Shown here one piece after another: positions 1 to 8,453 of a stretch of 64,000 bases of DNA. This stretch comes from Ryuthela nishihirai. Taxonomy: Eukaryota; Arthropoda; Arachnida; Araneae; Heptathelidae. The notes beneath the pieces were generated by a model. The model searched no databases. It was given only the letters and a program-made list of their open reading frames with translations, and was not told the origin of the DNA. The translations under genes were made by a program, and so were the position numbers. The stretch lies in NCBI GenBank assembly GCA_038380435.1, contig JAWZYU010000020.1, forward strand, positions 48,222,307 to 48,286,306, in the 5' to 3' direction. Numbering within the stretch: position 1 is the first letter of the stretch; each line of letters begins with the position of its first letter.

Positions 1-299
1 TTGTTCCCCCCCCCTCGATATTTTCTAGATCCGGGTCTGTACAGGTATCTTCCTTGTATTGACAATTGAAACGAAAGAGCAATGGTGCGATGCAAACAAT
101 CACCTCTCACTAAACACAAGGCCTAGGAGAGAATGTGATAAATTGTCAAATTCCATACCCGAGGTATGTCATCGAGTACTTCATTGATTTCTGCCTTGTC
201 CCCTTCTGTAGCGGTAAAGTACCACTACAGCTTGGAGGCGTTCGACATATCATACATCCACAAAGAAAAACCAAAGGCCCTAATGGCCAAGGATAGAAA
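1..299. other. left-edge flank and probable Tx1-like LINE 3' UTR
   Basis: No gene is visible here. The right part lies directly downstream (minus strand) of the stop codon of the Tx1-like LINE C-terminal region, so it is probably that element's 3' untranslated tail, but I see no poly-A tail or target duplication fixing its end. Confidence 0.35.
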
Positions 300-1262
300 A
301 CATTATACAAAGCTAAAGAAAGGAGCAGAGGGAGACCCAGCTACAAGAACCTCCCAACAAAACCAAAGTTTACAAAATTTCGACATCGACATTCTCATGT
401 GGTCTATCACCAACAGATCACGCAGACCATATTTCCATTTCCAAATGACTATTTCGGGACTCCGAACAATCTGATTGAAAATCAGGTCATTCCGAGCTTT
501 CCACAGTTGATATTTAACCTTTGACAGCAGAAAGTTACGAACGCAATTCCTACTGTCAGGAGCCAGCACAGGTACGTGGAACAGGATGCTAATCCGGTCA
601 TTTGGAGTTGTATGCAGCCACTTTCCAACAAGCTCCCAGATGCGCTGTGCAAAGGCACAGGTGCAAAGAAGATGCTCGCAGTCCTCCGGCAGACCACAGC
701 GACCACAAGTATCACTCTGCACCAAACGCTGCTGGCGAAGCCGCATAAAGGTGGGTACAATCTCATGTGTTGCCTTCCAGTAAGCTGTCGATGCGAAGGC
801 GGTAGACAATTACTATTAAGGTTGCACCAGGCAGTATCCCAGGGAAGAGTCGGCAGACATCGAGCGACGTCTGCCTCTCCCTCCCCGAGGTCCACCTGAT
901 ACAACATAAACCTTATATTCCTCACAGAGAAATCAAGGTGCAAGCTGAAAACATTATATAAAGCACAAAAATTACGTAATTCTAGGTAGTGGCGACAGAG
1001 ATGGGCCACCATAATTAACAACAGGTAACAATTCCTGGCCAAAGGGGCTCAGGAACAAACAGAGGAAGGCTGACACAGGATGGTCAGTCTTCAGTAGGCT
1101 GTCGTACGTGTCGATGAGTCGGAGGTATTTAAACCACAACTCAGGATCACGAAGATCAAGACCATCTCGCGCAATGGGCTGAAACAGGTGAGAACGCTTG
1201 AGCGGATTAGTCCTCTTCTGCCAGACGAATTGAACAATAATGGTCGAAATGCGCCTAATTTA
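300..1262 (-). pseudogene. Tx1/L1-like ORF2 C-terminal region with zinc-knuckle
   Basis: Read from 1262 downward, the minus strand gives IRRISTIIVQFVWQKR, then FQPIARDGLDLRDPELWFKYL, the connector region after the RT thumb in L1/Tx1 ORF2 proteins. After frame changes it continues into a 168-codon open stretch (809-303) with CGRCGLPEDCEHLLCTC, a CxxC-H-C knuckle, followed by W-rich helices (KYQLWKARNDLIF). This knuckle is known from the C-termini of L1/Tx1-type LINEs and is thought to bind nucleic acid. At least one frameshift and an in-frame stop separate the parts. The left neighbour (1285 onward) is the inserted RTE element. The reading order matches the RT block at 3925-4483. Confidence 0.65.
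1160..1185. repeat. 26-bp direct repeat, copy 1
   Basis: A 26-base segment beginning gaccatctcgcgcaatggg recurs exactly at 4492-4517. Here it is in its natural place, encoding FQPIARDG of the Tx1-like C-terminal region. Confidence 0.85.
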
Positions 1263-1284
1263 GGTACGGGGTGGTGCCTGTACC

Positions 1285-3925
1285 TGAATCATCATCATCA
1301 TCATCATCATCCTCAAGCAGCCATGGGCTACGGAGGTCCAACCAAACCGTGCAATTTAGTTCTCCAAGCAAGTCTATCCTGAGCTACATCTACTGCATCT
1401 GGCCACTGCACACCAATTCTAACAAGGTCTTGTTTGACATTGTCTGCCCACCGCATCCTAGGTCTCCCTTTCCTTCTGAGGCCTTTAGGCACACTGTTCA
1501 TAACCCTATTCGCCAATCTTATTCATACGGGCAACATGGCCAAACCAACGGAGTCTCTCTCTGCACAATATGCTGCTTAAAGGAGGTTGCAAACTCCTTT
1601 GCCTAATCTCATCATTAGTTACAAAGTTGAACCACCTAATGCCCAAGATACTACGTAAGCATCTGGAATCAAAAGCATCTAGTTTCCTGTTATCTTGTTT
1701 ACAAAGTGTCCAAGTTTCACTACCATAACTAACCCTAGAAAGAACCAAACTATTATACAGTCTAATTTTAGTCTTTAGGTGTATACGCCTATTTCTCCAC
1801 ACTCTCCATAGGTTCTTAAAAGTCCCAGCAGCAATCCCTATTCGTCTGTTAATCTCATGCCGCACATCACCATTATCTGTTACATAGCTCCCAAGATAAT
1901 TAAACTGTGACACCTGCTCAAGACTGCAACCCTTCAGATTAACTGAATCACAGCCTGCCTGACCAATTTTCATCACTTTAGTTTTCTCTCTGTTTATAAC
2001 CAAACCTACTCTACTACCAGTCTCATCAACAGCTCGAATGAAAGAGTTCATCTCATCAACATCATTTGCCAAAAGGGCTAAATCATCAGCATAATCTAAA
2101 TCAGAAATTTTCGTATCTCCAGCCCATTTAAGGCCAAAATCTTTCCCTTGAAGTGAATTTCGCATAACATAATCAATAACCAAGCTAAAAAGAAAAGGAG
2201 ACAAAATGCACCCTTGTCGAACACCAGAAGTAATGCTAAACCAATTGCTACAAGCCTTACCAACTCTCACACACGACTCAGTGTTATTATAGAGAGCTTT
2301 CATAATGTTAACTAACTTGTCTGGTATACCATATGATCTCACAATCAACCACAAATTATGACGATCAACAGAGTCAAAAGCCTTTTTGAAATCAACAAAG
2401 CTAGCAACCAAAGGTTTCTGAAACTCTAAACATTTCTCAAGAATCTGCCTAAGTGAAAATATCTGATCCACACATCCCCTACCACTTCTGAATCCACATT
2501 GCTCATCACGCAATTGACTGTCAACCAGATTCTTAATTCTATTAAGCACAATCATGGAAAGAACTTTACCTGGAACAGAGAGTAGGCTGATACCCCTATA
2601 GTTATCACAAGAACTGCGATCACCTTTTTTGAAAATAGGGATAACAATAGCTCTGGTAAAATCCTTAGGAACCATGCCTTTATCATAAAAGATATTCAGA
2701 ATTTCAGTCATCCAAGTGGTAACCGAAACATTCCCAGCTCTAAGCATTTCCGTAGTAATTTCATCTACCCCTGGGGATTTATGAAGTTTAAGTTTAGAAA
2801 CAGCCAAAATAACTTCAGATTGTGTTATAGGACCAACATTAAAGCCACCAATGCATCTATCATTATTGCAAACAATGGGAGTAGAACTAACTACATTGTT
2901 TAGAACATCACTGAAATGCTCAGCCCACCTAGCCATGACAGAATCCTCCCCTTCTATAACCTTACCTTGTTTATCCTTCAATCCTTGTATGCCTGTCCGT
3001 TTTCTACCACACAAAACATTAACTATCTGGTACAGCTCTCTGCTGTTGTGCTGTCTAACTGCTTCCTCGGCTTTGTCAGCCAAACCATCAAGCCAAAGAT
3101 TCTTATCAGCAGCTAACTGATCCTTTACAAGTTTATTAAGGTCTCTGTAATGCTTTCTATTAGGACTAGTAGGGTATTGATTAAGGGCATTCCTGCAGTT
3201 CTTTCTTTCCGAAATAAGCTCAAGTGCCTTATCACTCAGATAATTTTGCCTCTTCTGCTCCTTTTTTCCTAAAAGAGTACTGTTAGTGTCCAAAAAAGCC
3301 TGTTTAAAATGATCCCATTCTTCCTCAACTTCAGTAGTAAGCAAACCATGACTGTCATAATGACTAAGTAACCTATCATGGTAAGCTTTGGCTATAACTG
3401 GATCTTTCAGAGCTTCAGTATTAAAAGTAAATTTTTTAACCCTAGCACAACACTTTTTAAGTTTAAGTTGCAACACACTTTTAACAAGGTAATGGTCAGA
3501 TCCAATTTCAGCTCCCCTATATGCCCTGGTATTCCTAACAGAACTAGCCCATTTGCTGTTAATTAATATGTAATCAATCATATTCTTATGCAGCCCATCA
3601 GGTGAAAACCATGTGTACTTATGTATGTCGCGGTGTTTGTAATAAGTGTTAGTTATTCTGAATCCATTGAGTTTACTTACCTGTAGGAGACGTTGCCCAT
3701 TGCCATTGCAGCTACCAATACCAAAAGGGCCTATTACTCCTCCCCAAAGGTCAGAGTCAGTACCAACTTTGGCATTGAAGTCACCAAGAACAAGGGTAAT
3801 ATCTCCTTTCTTGACAGAATTCAAAATATCCTGAAGTTGTTCATAAAACCTATCCTTCTCATCCTCATCGGCATCCTCAGTGGGGGCATAACAGCAGATA
3901 ACATTCAAGGCACAAATTTGGGAAG
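1285..3925 (-). mobile_element. RTE-clade LINE copy 1, 5'-truncated
   Basis: The minus strand encodes endonuclease plus reverse transcriptase of RTE type and ends in a (GAT)n tail (atcatcatc on the plus strand near 1288-1310), as RTE elements do. It interrupts the Tx1-like LINE: KISNKILLPKF of that element lies just outside the 5' end and IRRISTIIVQF just beyond the tail. The 5' end is truncated inside the endonuclease, because the reading frame stops shortly upstream of the QICALNVICCYAPTE segment. I could not find a clean target duplication. The last codons are repeated almost identically in copy 2 (8155-13345). Confidence 0.82.
1328..3920 (-). pseudogene. RTE ORF2: endonuclease-reverse transcriptase, one frameshift
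   Basis: An 800-codon open frame (3908-1506) starts inside an apurinic-type endonuclease: YAPTEDADEDEKDRFYEQL, then GDFNAKVG, MIDYILINS and GSDHYLV (the catalytic D-H pair). Reverse transcriptase follows: NYRGISLLSVPGKVLSMIV, SFVDFKKAFDSVDR (motif A), SGVRQGCILSPFLFSLVID (motif B) and DLDYADDLALL (motif C, DD intact). The tail has LRWFGHVARM. The frame is lost at about 1516, where this copy lacks 5 bases that copy 2 keeps (near 12078). The rest, through VPKGLRRKGRPRMRWADN to LAWRTKLHGL, continues in another frame to 1328. There is no start methionine and the first endonuclease motifs are missing. The product would copy element RNA into chromosomal nicks. Confidence 0.85.
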
Positions 3926-4483
3926 GAGAATTTTATTGGAAATTTTGACCCTCCCATGGAACGTATGATCCAAAGCCCCTCACACCTCATACTCGAGACT
4001 CAAGCCGTCCAGCAAAGCGTCCCAAGTGGAGTTGTGGCATCCCTTGTTGTCAAAATACACACCCAAAAGCTTTAGAGTTTCTTGGATGGCAATGGCAGCA
4101 TACTGAGGTGGCAGTTGCCAACCATCCCATGTCAGAATTCTAGACTTCTCGAGATTGATCCTTGCCCCTGTGACCAAGCAGTAAGAATCGAAATGCCGAG
4201 CGAATGGGGGCATGGAGTCCTCATCCCGAAGGAAGAAGCACGAGTCATCCGCATAGGCTAGGCATTTCACCTGCTCAAGCCCCAGGTTGGAGACCGAAAT
4301 CCCCCAAACATCCGGACGGGTTTGAATCCGGCGGAGCAGAATCTCAATCCCAAGAATGAATAACGCCGGTGATAAGGGGCATCCCTGGTGAACGCCCCTA
4401 GTCACCGGAACAGCAGTAGGCGAAACACCATTGACTATTAATACACTAGAAATGTCACAATACAATAACTGTACCATGGACAA
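3925..4483 (-). pseudogene. Tx1/L1-like reverse transcriptase, palm block
   Basis: The frame 4483-3980 reads VTRGVHQGCPLSPALFILGI (motif B), then VKCLAYADDSCFFL (motif C with both aspartates), NLEKSRILTWDGW and LKLLGVYFDNKG (motifs D and E). Past a stop it continues as LDHTFHGRVKISNKILLPKF, the thumb start seen in L1/Tx1 proteins. The upstream end is abrupt: at 4485-4517 coding sequence gives way to a 26-bp piece copied from the C-terminal region, then to the inverted-duplication arm. The downstream end is the RTE insertion. Confidence 0.75.
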
Positions 4484-4491
4484 GAAGACTG

Positions 4492-4517
4492 GACCATCTC
4501 GCGCAATGGGCTGAAAC
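4492..4517. repeat. 26-bp direct repeat, copy 2
   Basis: This exactly matches 1160-1185. It lies directly beside the start of the RT palm block and out of context, so it looks like templated filler DNA at a rearrangement junction. Confidence 0.8.
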
Positions 4518-4541
4518 CATCTCAGTTTGCGTACGAAATAC

Positions 4542-4598
4542 TTTGGGAACAGTTGCGTACTTTGGGTACAGTTGCGTACTTTGGGTACAGTTGCGTAC
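4542..4598. repeat. 19-bp tandem repeat, three units
   Basis: The unit tttgggtacagttgcgtac occurs three times in a row (first copy with one change). It lies at the outer end of the left inverted-repeat arm. Confidence 0.9.
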
Positions 4599-4756
4599 GA
4601 AATATTTTGGGAAACAAAATTATTTTTAACTTTTTCATGGAAATAAAAATATTTTTAACATCGGGTTATATATTTTTAACTGTGGTTAGGCAAGGATTTG
4701 TCGATCACTATGCAAATTTCTTCAAATCTGATGTCCTCAGTGCTAGGCTCGGATGG
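4593..4756 (+). repeat. inverted-repeat left arm (fold-back with 5349-5541)
   Basis: Read on the plus strand, this arm matches the reverse complement of 5349-5541, from gcgtacgaaatattttg through the segment encoding YANFFKSDVLSARLG to ggctcggatgg. The right arm has an extra tandem copy of a segment of about 33 bp. The spacer is about 590 bp and holds the RT fingers block. Confidence 0.85.
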
Positions 4757-4807
4757 CCCTGATCGGATGGCCCCTCGGATGGTCATGAGCCCTCAACATG
4801 TCTCATG

Positions 4808-5405
4808 TGAAGTCATGTGAGACACGGTGAAAGGCCTTACTCTGATCAATAGCAAACAGGCAGCACTTAAGCACTGTTTGTTTGATGTATTGAATTACGT
4901 TCCGAAAAAACCGCAAATTTTGAGAAATTTTGCGTCCTCCCACACCGCAGGTCTGGACAGGCCGGATAAGTTCCGGCAAGGCCGCAGAAAGCCATTATGA
5001 GAGAACCTTGGCCAAGATCTTGTAATCACAATTAAGCAAGGAGATGGGTCTCCATCCCTCCACATTGTGAGCAATGTCATTTGGATCTTTCTTGAGCAAA
5101 CTGATGTTAGCGGAACGCTCATAACACCTTTCTGCATTAAGGACATTAAACACCTGTGCCAGAAACCCAGCAAGCAAGCTCGCAAAACGCTGGTAGAAAT
5201 CGCCAGGAAGGCCATCCGTCCCCGGCGCCCGGGGACGGATGGCCTGCCGATTTCGCATAAAACGGATGGCCCTCTAGATCTCCTCATGCGAGATCGGCTA
5301 CTCGCAGGAATCACGTATCTGAGGAGAAATGGTTGGCACACCGTCCAACCATCCGAGCCTAGCACTGAGGACATCAGATTTGAAGAAATTTGCATAGTGA
5401 TCGAC
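4808..5405 (-). pseudogene. Tx1/L1-like reverse transcriptase, fingers to motif A
   Basis: Read from 5405 down on the minus strand: YANFFKSDVLSARLG, LDGVPTISPQIRDSCE, a stop, PISHEEI, RAIRFMRNRQA, PGTDGLPGDFYQRFASLLAG, ISLLKKDPNDIAHNVEGWRP, ISLLNCDYKILAKVLS, then a frame change and AIDQSKAFHRVSHDF. These are the ordered RT motifs 0 to A of L1/Tx1 elements: PG.DGLP, WRPISLLN.DYKI.AK, and a motif A that keeps its first aspartate. The frame is broken several times. A palindromic insertion duplicates the codons around PGTDGLP. Confidence 0.72.
5210..5244. repeat. 35-bp perfect palindrome with 3-nt loop
   Basis: The 16-base arms (ggccatccgtccccgg and its complement) flank cgc. Both strands therefore encode PGTDGLP, the conserved RT motif, in opposite directions. 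Confidence 0.9.
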
Positions 5406-5541
5406 AAATCCTTGCCTAACCACAGTTAAAAATATATAACCCGATGTTAAAAATATTTTTATTCCCATGAAAACGTTAAAAATATTTTTATTCCCATGAA
5501 AACATTAAAAATAATTTTGCTTTCCAAAATATTTCGTACGC
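5349..5541 (-). repeat. inverted-repeat right arm (fold-back with 4593-4756)
   Basis: This is the partner of 4593-4756. It contains two tandem copies of a unit with taaaaatatttttattccca, where the left arm has one. Confidence 0.85.
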
Positions 5542-5545
5542 AAAG

Positions 5546-6240
5546 CGTAAACTGTGGACAACTGTTGAAGAGTCTGTCCATAATGTATTGTTGTCTTGAG
5601 CGAGAGTTCTCATCAAAGAGTTCACTATTGAGATGACACTTCCTTTCCATAATTTAAATGTCTTATTTGCAAATATTTATCATTCGTGTACATCGGCTAC
5701 TTAATAACCGTAGAGGTTTTAGAATGTTTGATGTACGATGTATGTTTGCGAGTAAAAAAATCAGTGTAATGATTTATTAATGACTAATAATTAGTTGAAA
5801 AATATACTGTGATTAAAAGAATGTCTGTAGCACGTAAAAATGTACTTTACTAAATATTAAGCAAAACGTTATCTAAATATAATTTTGCAAATTCTTCTGA
5901 GTTACTTTTGCACTTTCAAATGCAGTAATTTTCATAGATTTCATTCCAGTTCTCCACGTCACACTCCAGTAATTTTTTTAATCTTGTATTCTACTTTATC
6001 CGCAAAGAGATCGCTTCTTTCCCAAATGATAAGTTTTTTAAATTGGGATTTTATTCCAATACATTTTTGTTTTCTTTTTAAAGTGAATATCATCATCGAA
6101 TTTTTAATTCAGTTTTTTGTTTCATTATCTCAAATACTATTTTTTTTCACTCCTGTCAGCCATCAATAATGAAGTAATGTTTGCTGATATTCTTGCATAT
6201 CGTATCAAATCTCAGATTTTATATGCTATATGGAACAAAT
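5546..6240. other. AT-rich sequence with a probable hAT-like fragment
   Basis: No gene is recognised. About 5685-5825 (plus) resembles the complement of 26935-27065: cttaataaccg, gagtaaaa, tttattaatgactaat and atactgtgat occur in the same order. It is likely a fragment of the same non-autonomous element family. The rest is AT-rich with short chance ORFs. Confidence 0.5.
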
Positions 6241-6725
6241 AGGAACCAGATTCATTACTGAATCCAATCAGGTAGCAAACAGCAACCATATTCATTACTG
6301 AATCCAATCAGGCAGCAAACATAACCAGACTCATTTCTGAATCCAATCAGGGAGCAAAAAACTGAACCAGACTCATTACCGAATCCAGTCAAATCGCAAA
6401 GAGAACCATACTCATTGCCGAATACAGTCAGATGGGAAACAGAACCAGACTCATTACGAATCCAGTCAGGTAGAAAAACAGAACCAGACTCATCACCGAA
6501 TCCAATAAGGAAGCAAAACAGAACTAGACTCGTTACTGAATCCAGTCAGGCAGCAAACAGACTAGACTCATTACCGAATACAGTCAAATGGTAAAGAGAA
6601 CCAGACTCATTACTGAATCCAGTCAGGTAGGAGACAGCAACCAGACTCATTACTGAATCCAAGCAGGTAGCAAACAGAACCAGACTCATTGATGAATCCA
6701 TTGAGGTAGCCAAACAGAAACAGAA
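6241..6725. repeat. tandem array, about 40-bp unit, about 12 copies
   Basis: The unit approximates aaccagactcattactgaa followed by tccagtcaggtagcaaacag. Copies differ by substitutions and small indels, and each gap between units is a variable A/G-rich stretch. No ORF runs through it. Confidence 0.9.
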
Positions 6726-6773
6726 TGAATATCGATGACCATTGATTAAAACTTAGTTGGATTTTTTATCTAT

Positions 6774-6882
6774 GAGTGATACTATTTGCACACAATGGTT
6801 TAAATGGTCAGGTCATAAAGTCCTCAAGAACTCAGAAAAGGTTGGGAAAGGAGATCTACTGGACAGCTGTTAGGAATTTACG
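6774..6882 (-). mobile_element. SINE-A fragment, antisense tail half
   Basis: It reads cacacaatggtttaaatgg, then a match to the lead-in of the SINE tail, up to gacagctgttagg. It is strongly diverged from the 39141-39524 reference copy and lacks the tRNA-like head. Confidence 0.75.
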
Positions 6883-7399
6883 AGAAAGAATAACGCCTTT
6901 TTTTTACCAATTAGCTTATAGTGCGACATTGTAAATTCTTGAAAATCAGTGCATAGCTTTTGTTGGGGGAGCCCACGATGATAATTTCCCACGAGTGTGT
7001 GTCATGAAGCGCTGCCTGAGTATTATAAGCAAATATTTAGTACCAAACGAACACAAAAATCAGATAGTCAACACTGGACTCTTTTTTTTTTCAGGCGAGT
7101 ACTTCACCTGGGTTGCTATTACGGCCGAGTGATTTCATGTTTTTTATGCATAATTTTATCTTATATATTTTTTTAAATTTATTAATCTTTACAGTGGTTT
7201 TTATTGTATACATCTGTGTTTATATTTTATAAGTTATAATTATTAATTTCTGTCCCTTTGATTGGGCCTCTGGAGCCTCAAGGGACCCTAATAAATAATA
7301 TTATTCTCATTGAAGTAAATGTTATAATACCATCGGTTAAAGTAGATTACATTACATGCGGAGTTGCAATTAATGCATCCACCGGTCATGCCATAGCCA
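6883..7399. other. no gene seen; possible LINE 3' end
   Basis: No coding region is recognised. At 7200-7300 the text tttttattgtata... gggcctctggag... ggaccctaataaataat has the look of a Jockey-type 3' untranslated end (compare 55540-55600), but this is weak. Confidence 0.3.
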
Positions 7400-7595
7400 C
7401 ATCGATACACCAGGACTAGACAGCCATTAAACAAAGAAGTAAATTAAATAGTATGTGTAAAGTTTTAAGTGATTTAATTTTTTCAGAATTTAACAAAACA
7501 CTATATAATTTAAATTATTGTAAGATCAGGTAATTTAATTATTCTATTTATTAAAATATTTCAAAATTAATGCTAAATTTTTAATTAAATAACTA
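7400..7595 (+). repeat. dispersed repeat R1, copy 1
   Basis: The order gatacacc, agacagccattaaac, aaagaagtaaattaaat, aagtgatttaattt, then AT-rich sequence to ttaaaatattt is shared with 38845-39035, 53340-53495, 62095-62285 and the complement of 52745-52930. It is an unclassified family of about 200 bp without coding capacity. Confidence 0.65.
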
Positions 7596-7747
7596 CTAGA
7601 ATAATTTCAACAGAAGGAATTATAATAAATTCGCTGTGCATAAAAAATTTCTTATCTTGTTAGCGCACTGTTCAAGCTCAATGTACCTGGGTAGATTGGT
7701 TAAGCGGAGGTCCTCATGTATTTGCAATTCTTTACTTTCGGTTGTTT

Positions 7748-7822
7748 ACAGGTGACAGATAGTAGCCTTCCATCAAGGCCACCCAGTGTGTTTTTTAACG
7801 TGCACAGTGTATGGCAAGACAG
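7748..7822 (-). mobile_element. SINE-A fragment, antisense core
   Basis: Contains ggtgacagatagtagcc and ttttttaacgtgcacag, the complement of the SINE-A core. Both ends are lost. Confidence 0.7.
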
Positions 7823-8243
7823 ATCACAAACCCTTCGCGTCTTCAAATGAGCCAACTACCACCCCGTTTTACTTTTGAATATTCCAAATCTTTTTATCCA
7901 TTTTGTTTAAAATATTGTAGTCTTTCATGTATTTGGATTAACATTATTTGAAAATGTGACATCTGCCTTAAAAGTTTACGTGAGGTAAAAATATTTTATA
8001 TTTCCCTTATGAAATTTCTCAGAAAGAATTAATCTCTTCAACAGATAAAAAATTTTACCTCATTGTTGGAAAAATGCGATGACACATATAAACAATAATA
8101 TGGGATTGCTTTCGTTAAATCATCTTGGATTTGTCGAAAGAACAAAATAAGAACATCATTATCATCCTCAAGCAGCCATTGGCTAAGGAGGTTCAACCAG
8201 ACCGTGCAATTTAGTTCTCCAAGCAAGTCTATCCTGAGCTACA

Positions 8244-8272
8244 TAATAATAATATTAATAATAATAATAATC
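8244..8272 (-). repeat. (AAT)n tail of the CR1/L2 LINE
   Basis: The plus strand shows aataataatattaataata and so on. On the element's own strand this is a TTA-type microsatellite tail, as seen in CR1/L2 LINEs. Confidence 0.85.
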
Positions 8273-8453
8273 TTTATTCATATTCATGTTAGTTATACAA
8301 AAGTTTAAACAAATGACCCGCAAAGCATCTGCTTATCTGCAGGAGAGAAGAATAATAACGTTGCATGAAAATACATAAGATATAGTTTATAACAATGTCA
8401 TCAAATTATATGAATTCCAGTGGAAGCTCCATTGTGGTGGTTGAAAGTTTTAT

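Larger units (their letters stand above)
160..5545 (-). mobile_element. Tx1/L1-like LINE, broken composite copy
   Basis: Three separated blocks on the minus strand read in order as one ORF2: RT fingers to motif A (5400-4808), RT palm with the catalytic YADD (4483-3925), and a C-terminal region with a CxxC...H...C knuckle (1262-300). Protein style (LSPALFILGIEILLRRIQ, LAYADDSCFF, INLEKSRIL) is that of the L1/Tx1 group. The interruptions are an RTE LINE inserted between blocks two and three, and an inverted duplication plus short tandem repeats between blocks one and two. Stops and frameshifts are common, so the copy is dead. Outer boundaries are approximate. Confidence 0.7.

Noticed and set aside
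166..474. Plus-strand ORF of 102 codons
   Set aside because: It lies antisense to the Tx1-like LINE C-terminal region and its tail, and has no motif.
5067..5429. Plus-strand ORF containing PGTDGLP
   Set aside because: The motif appears on this strand only because of the 35-bp palindrome; the real RT frame is on the minus strand.
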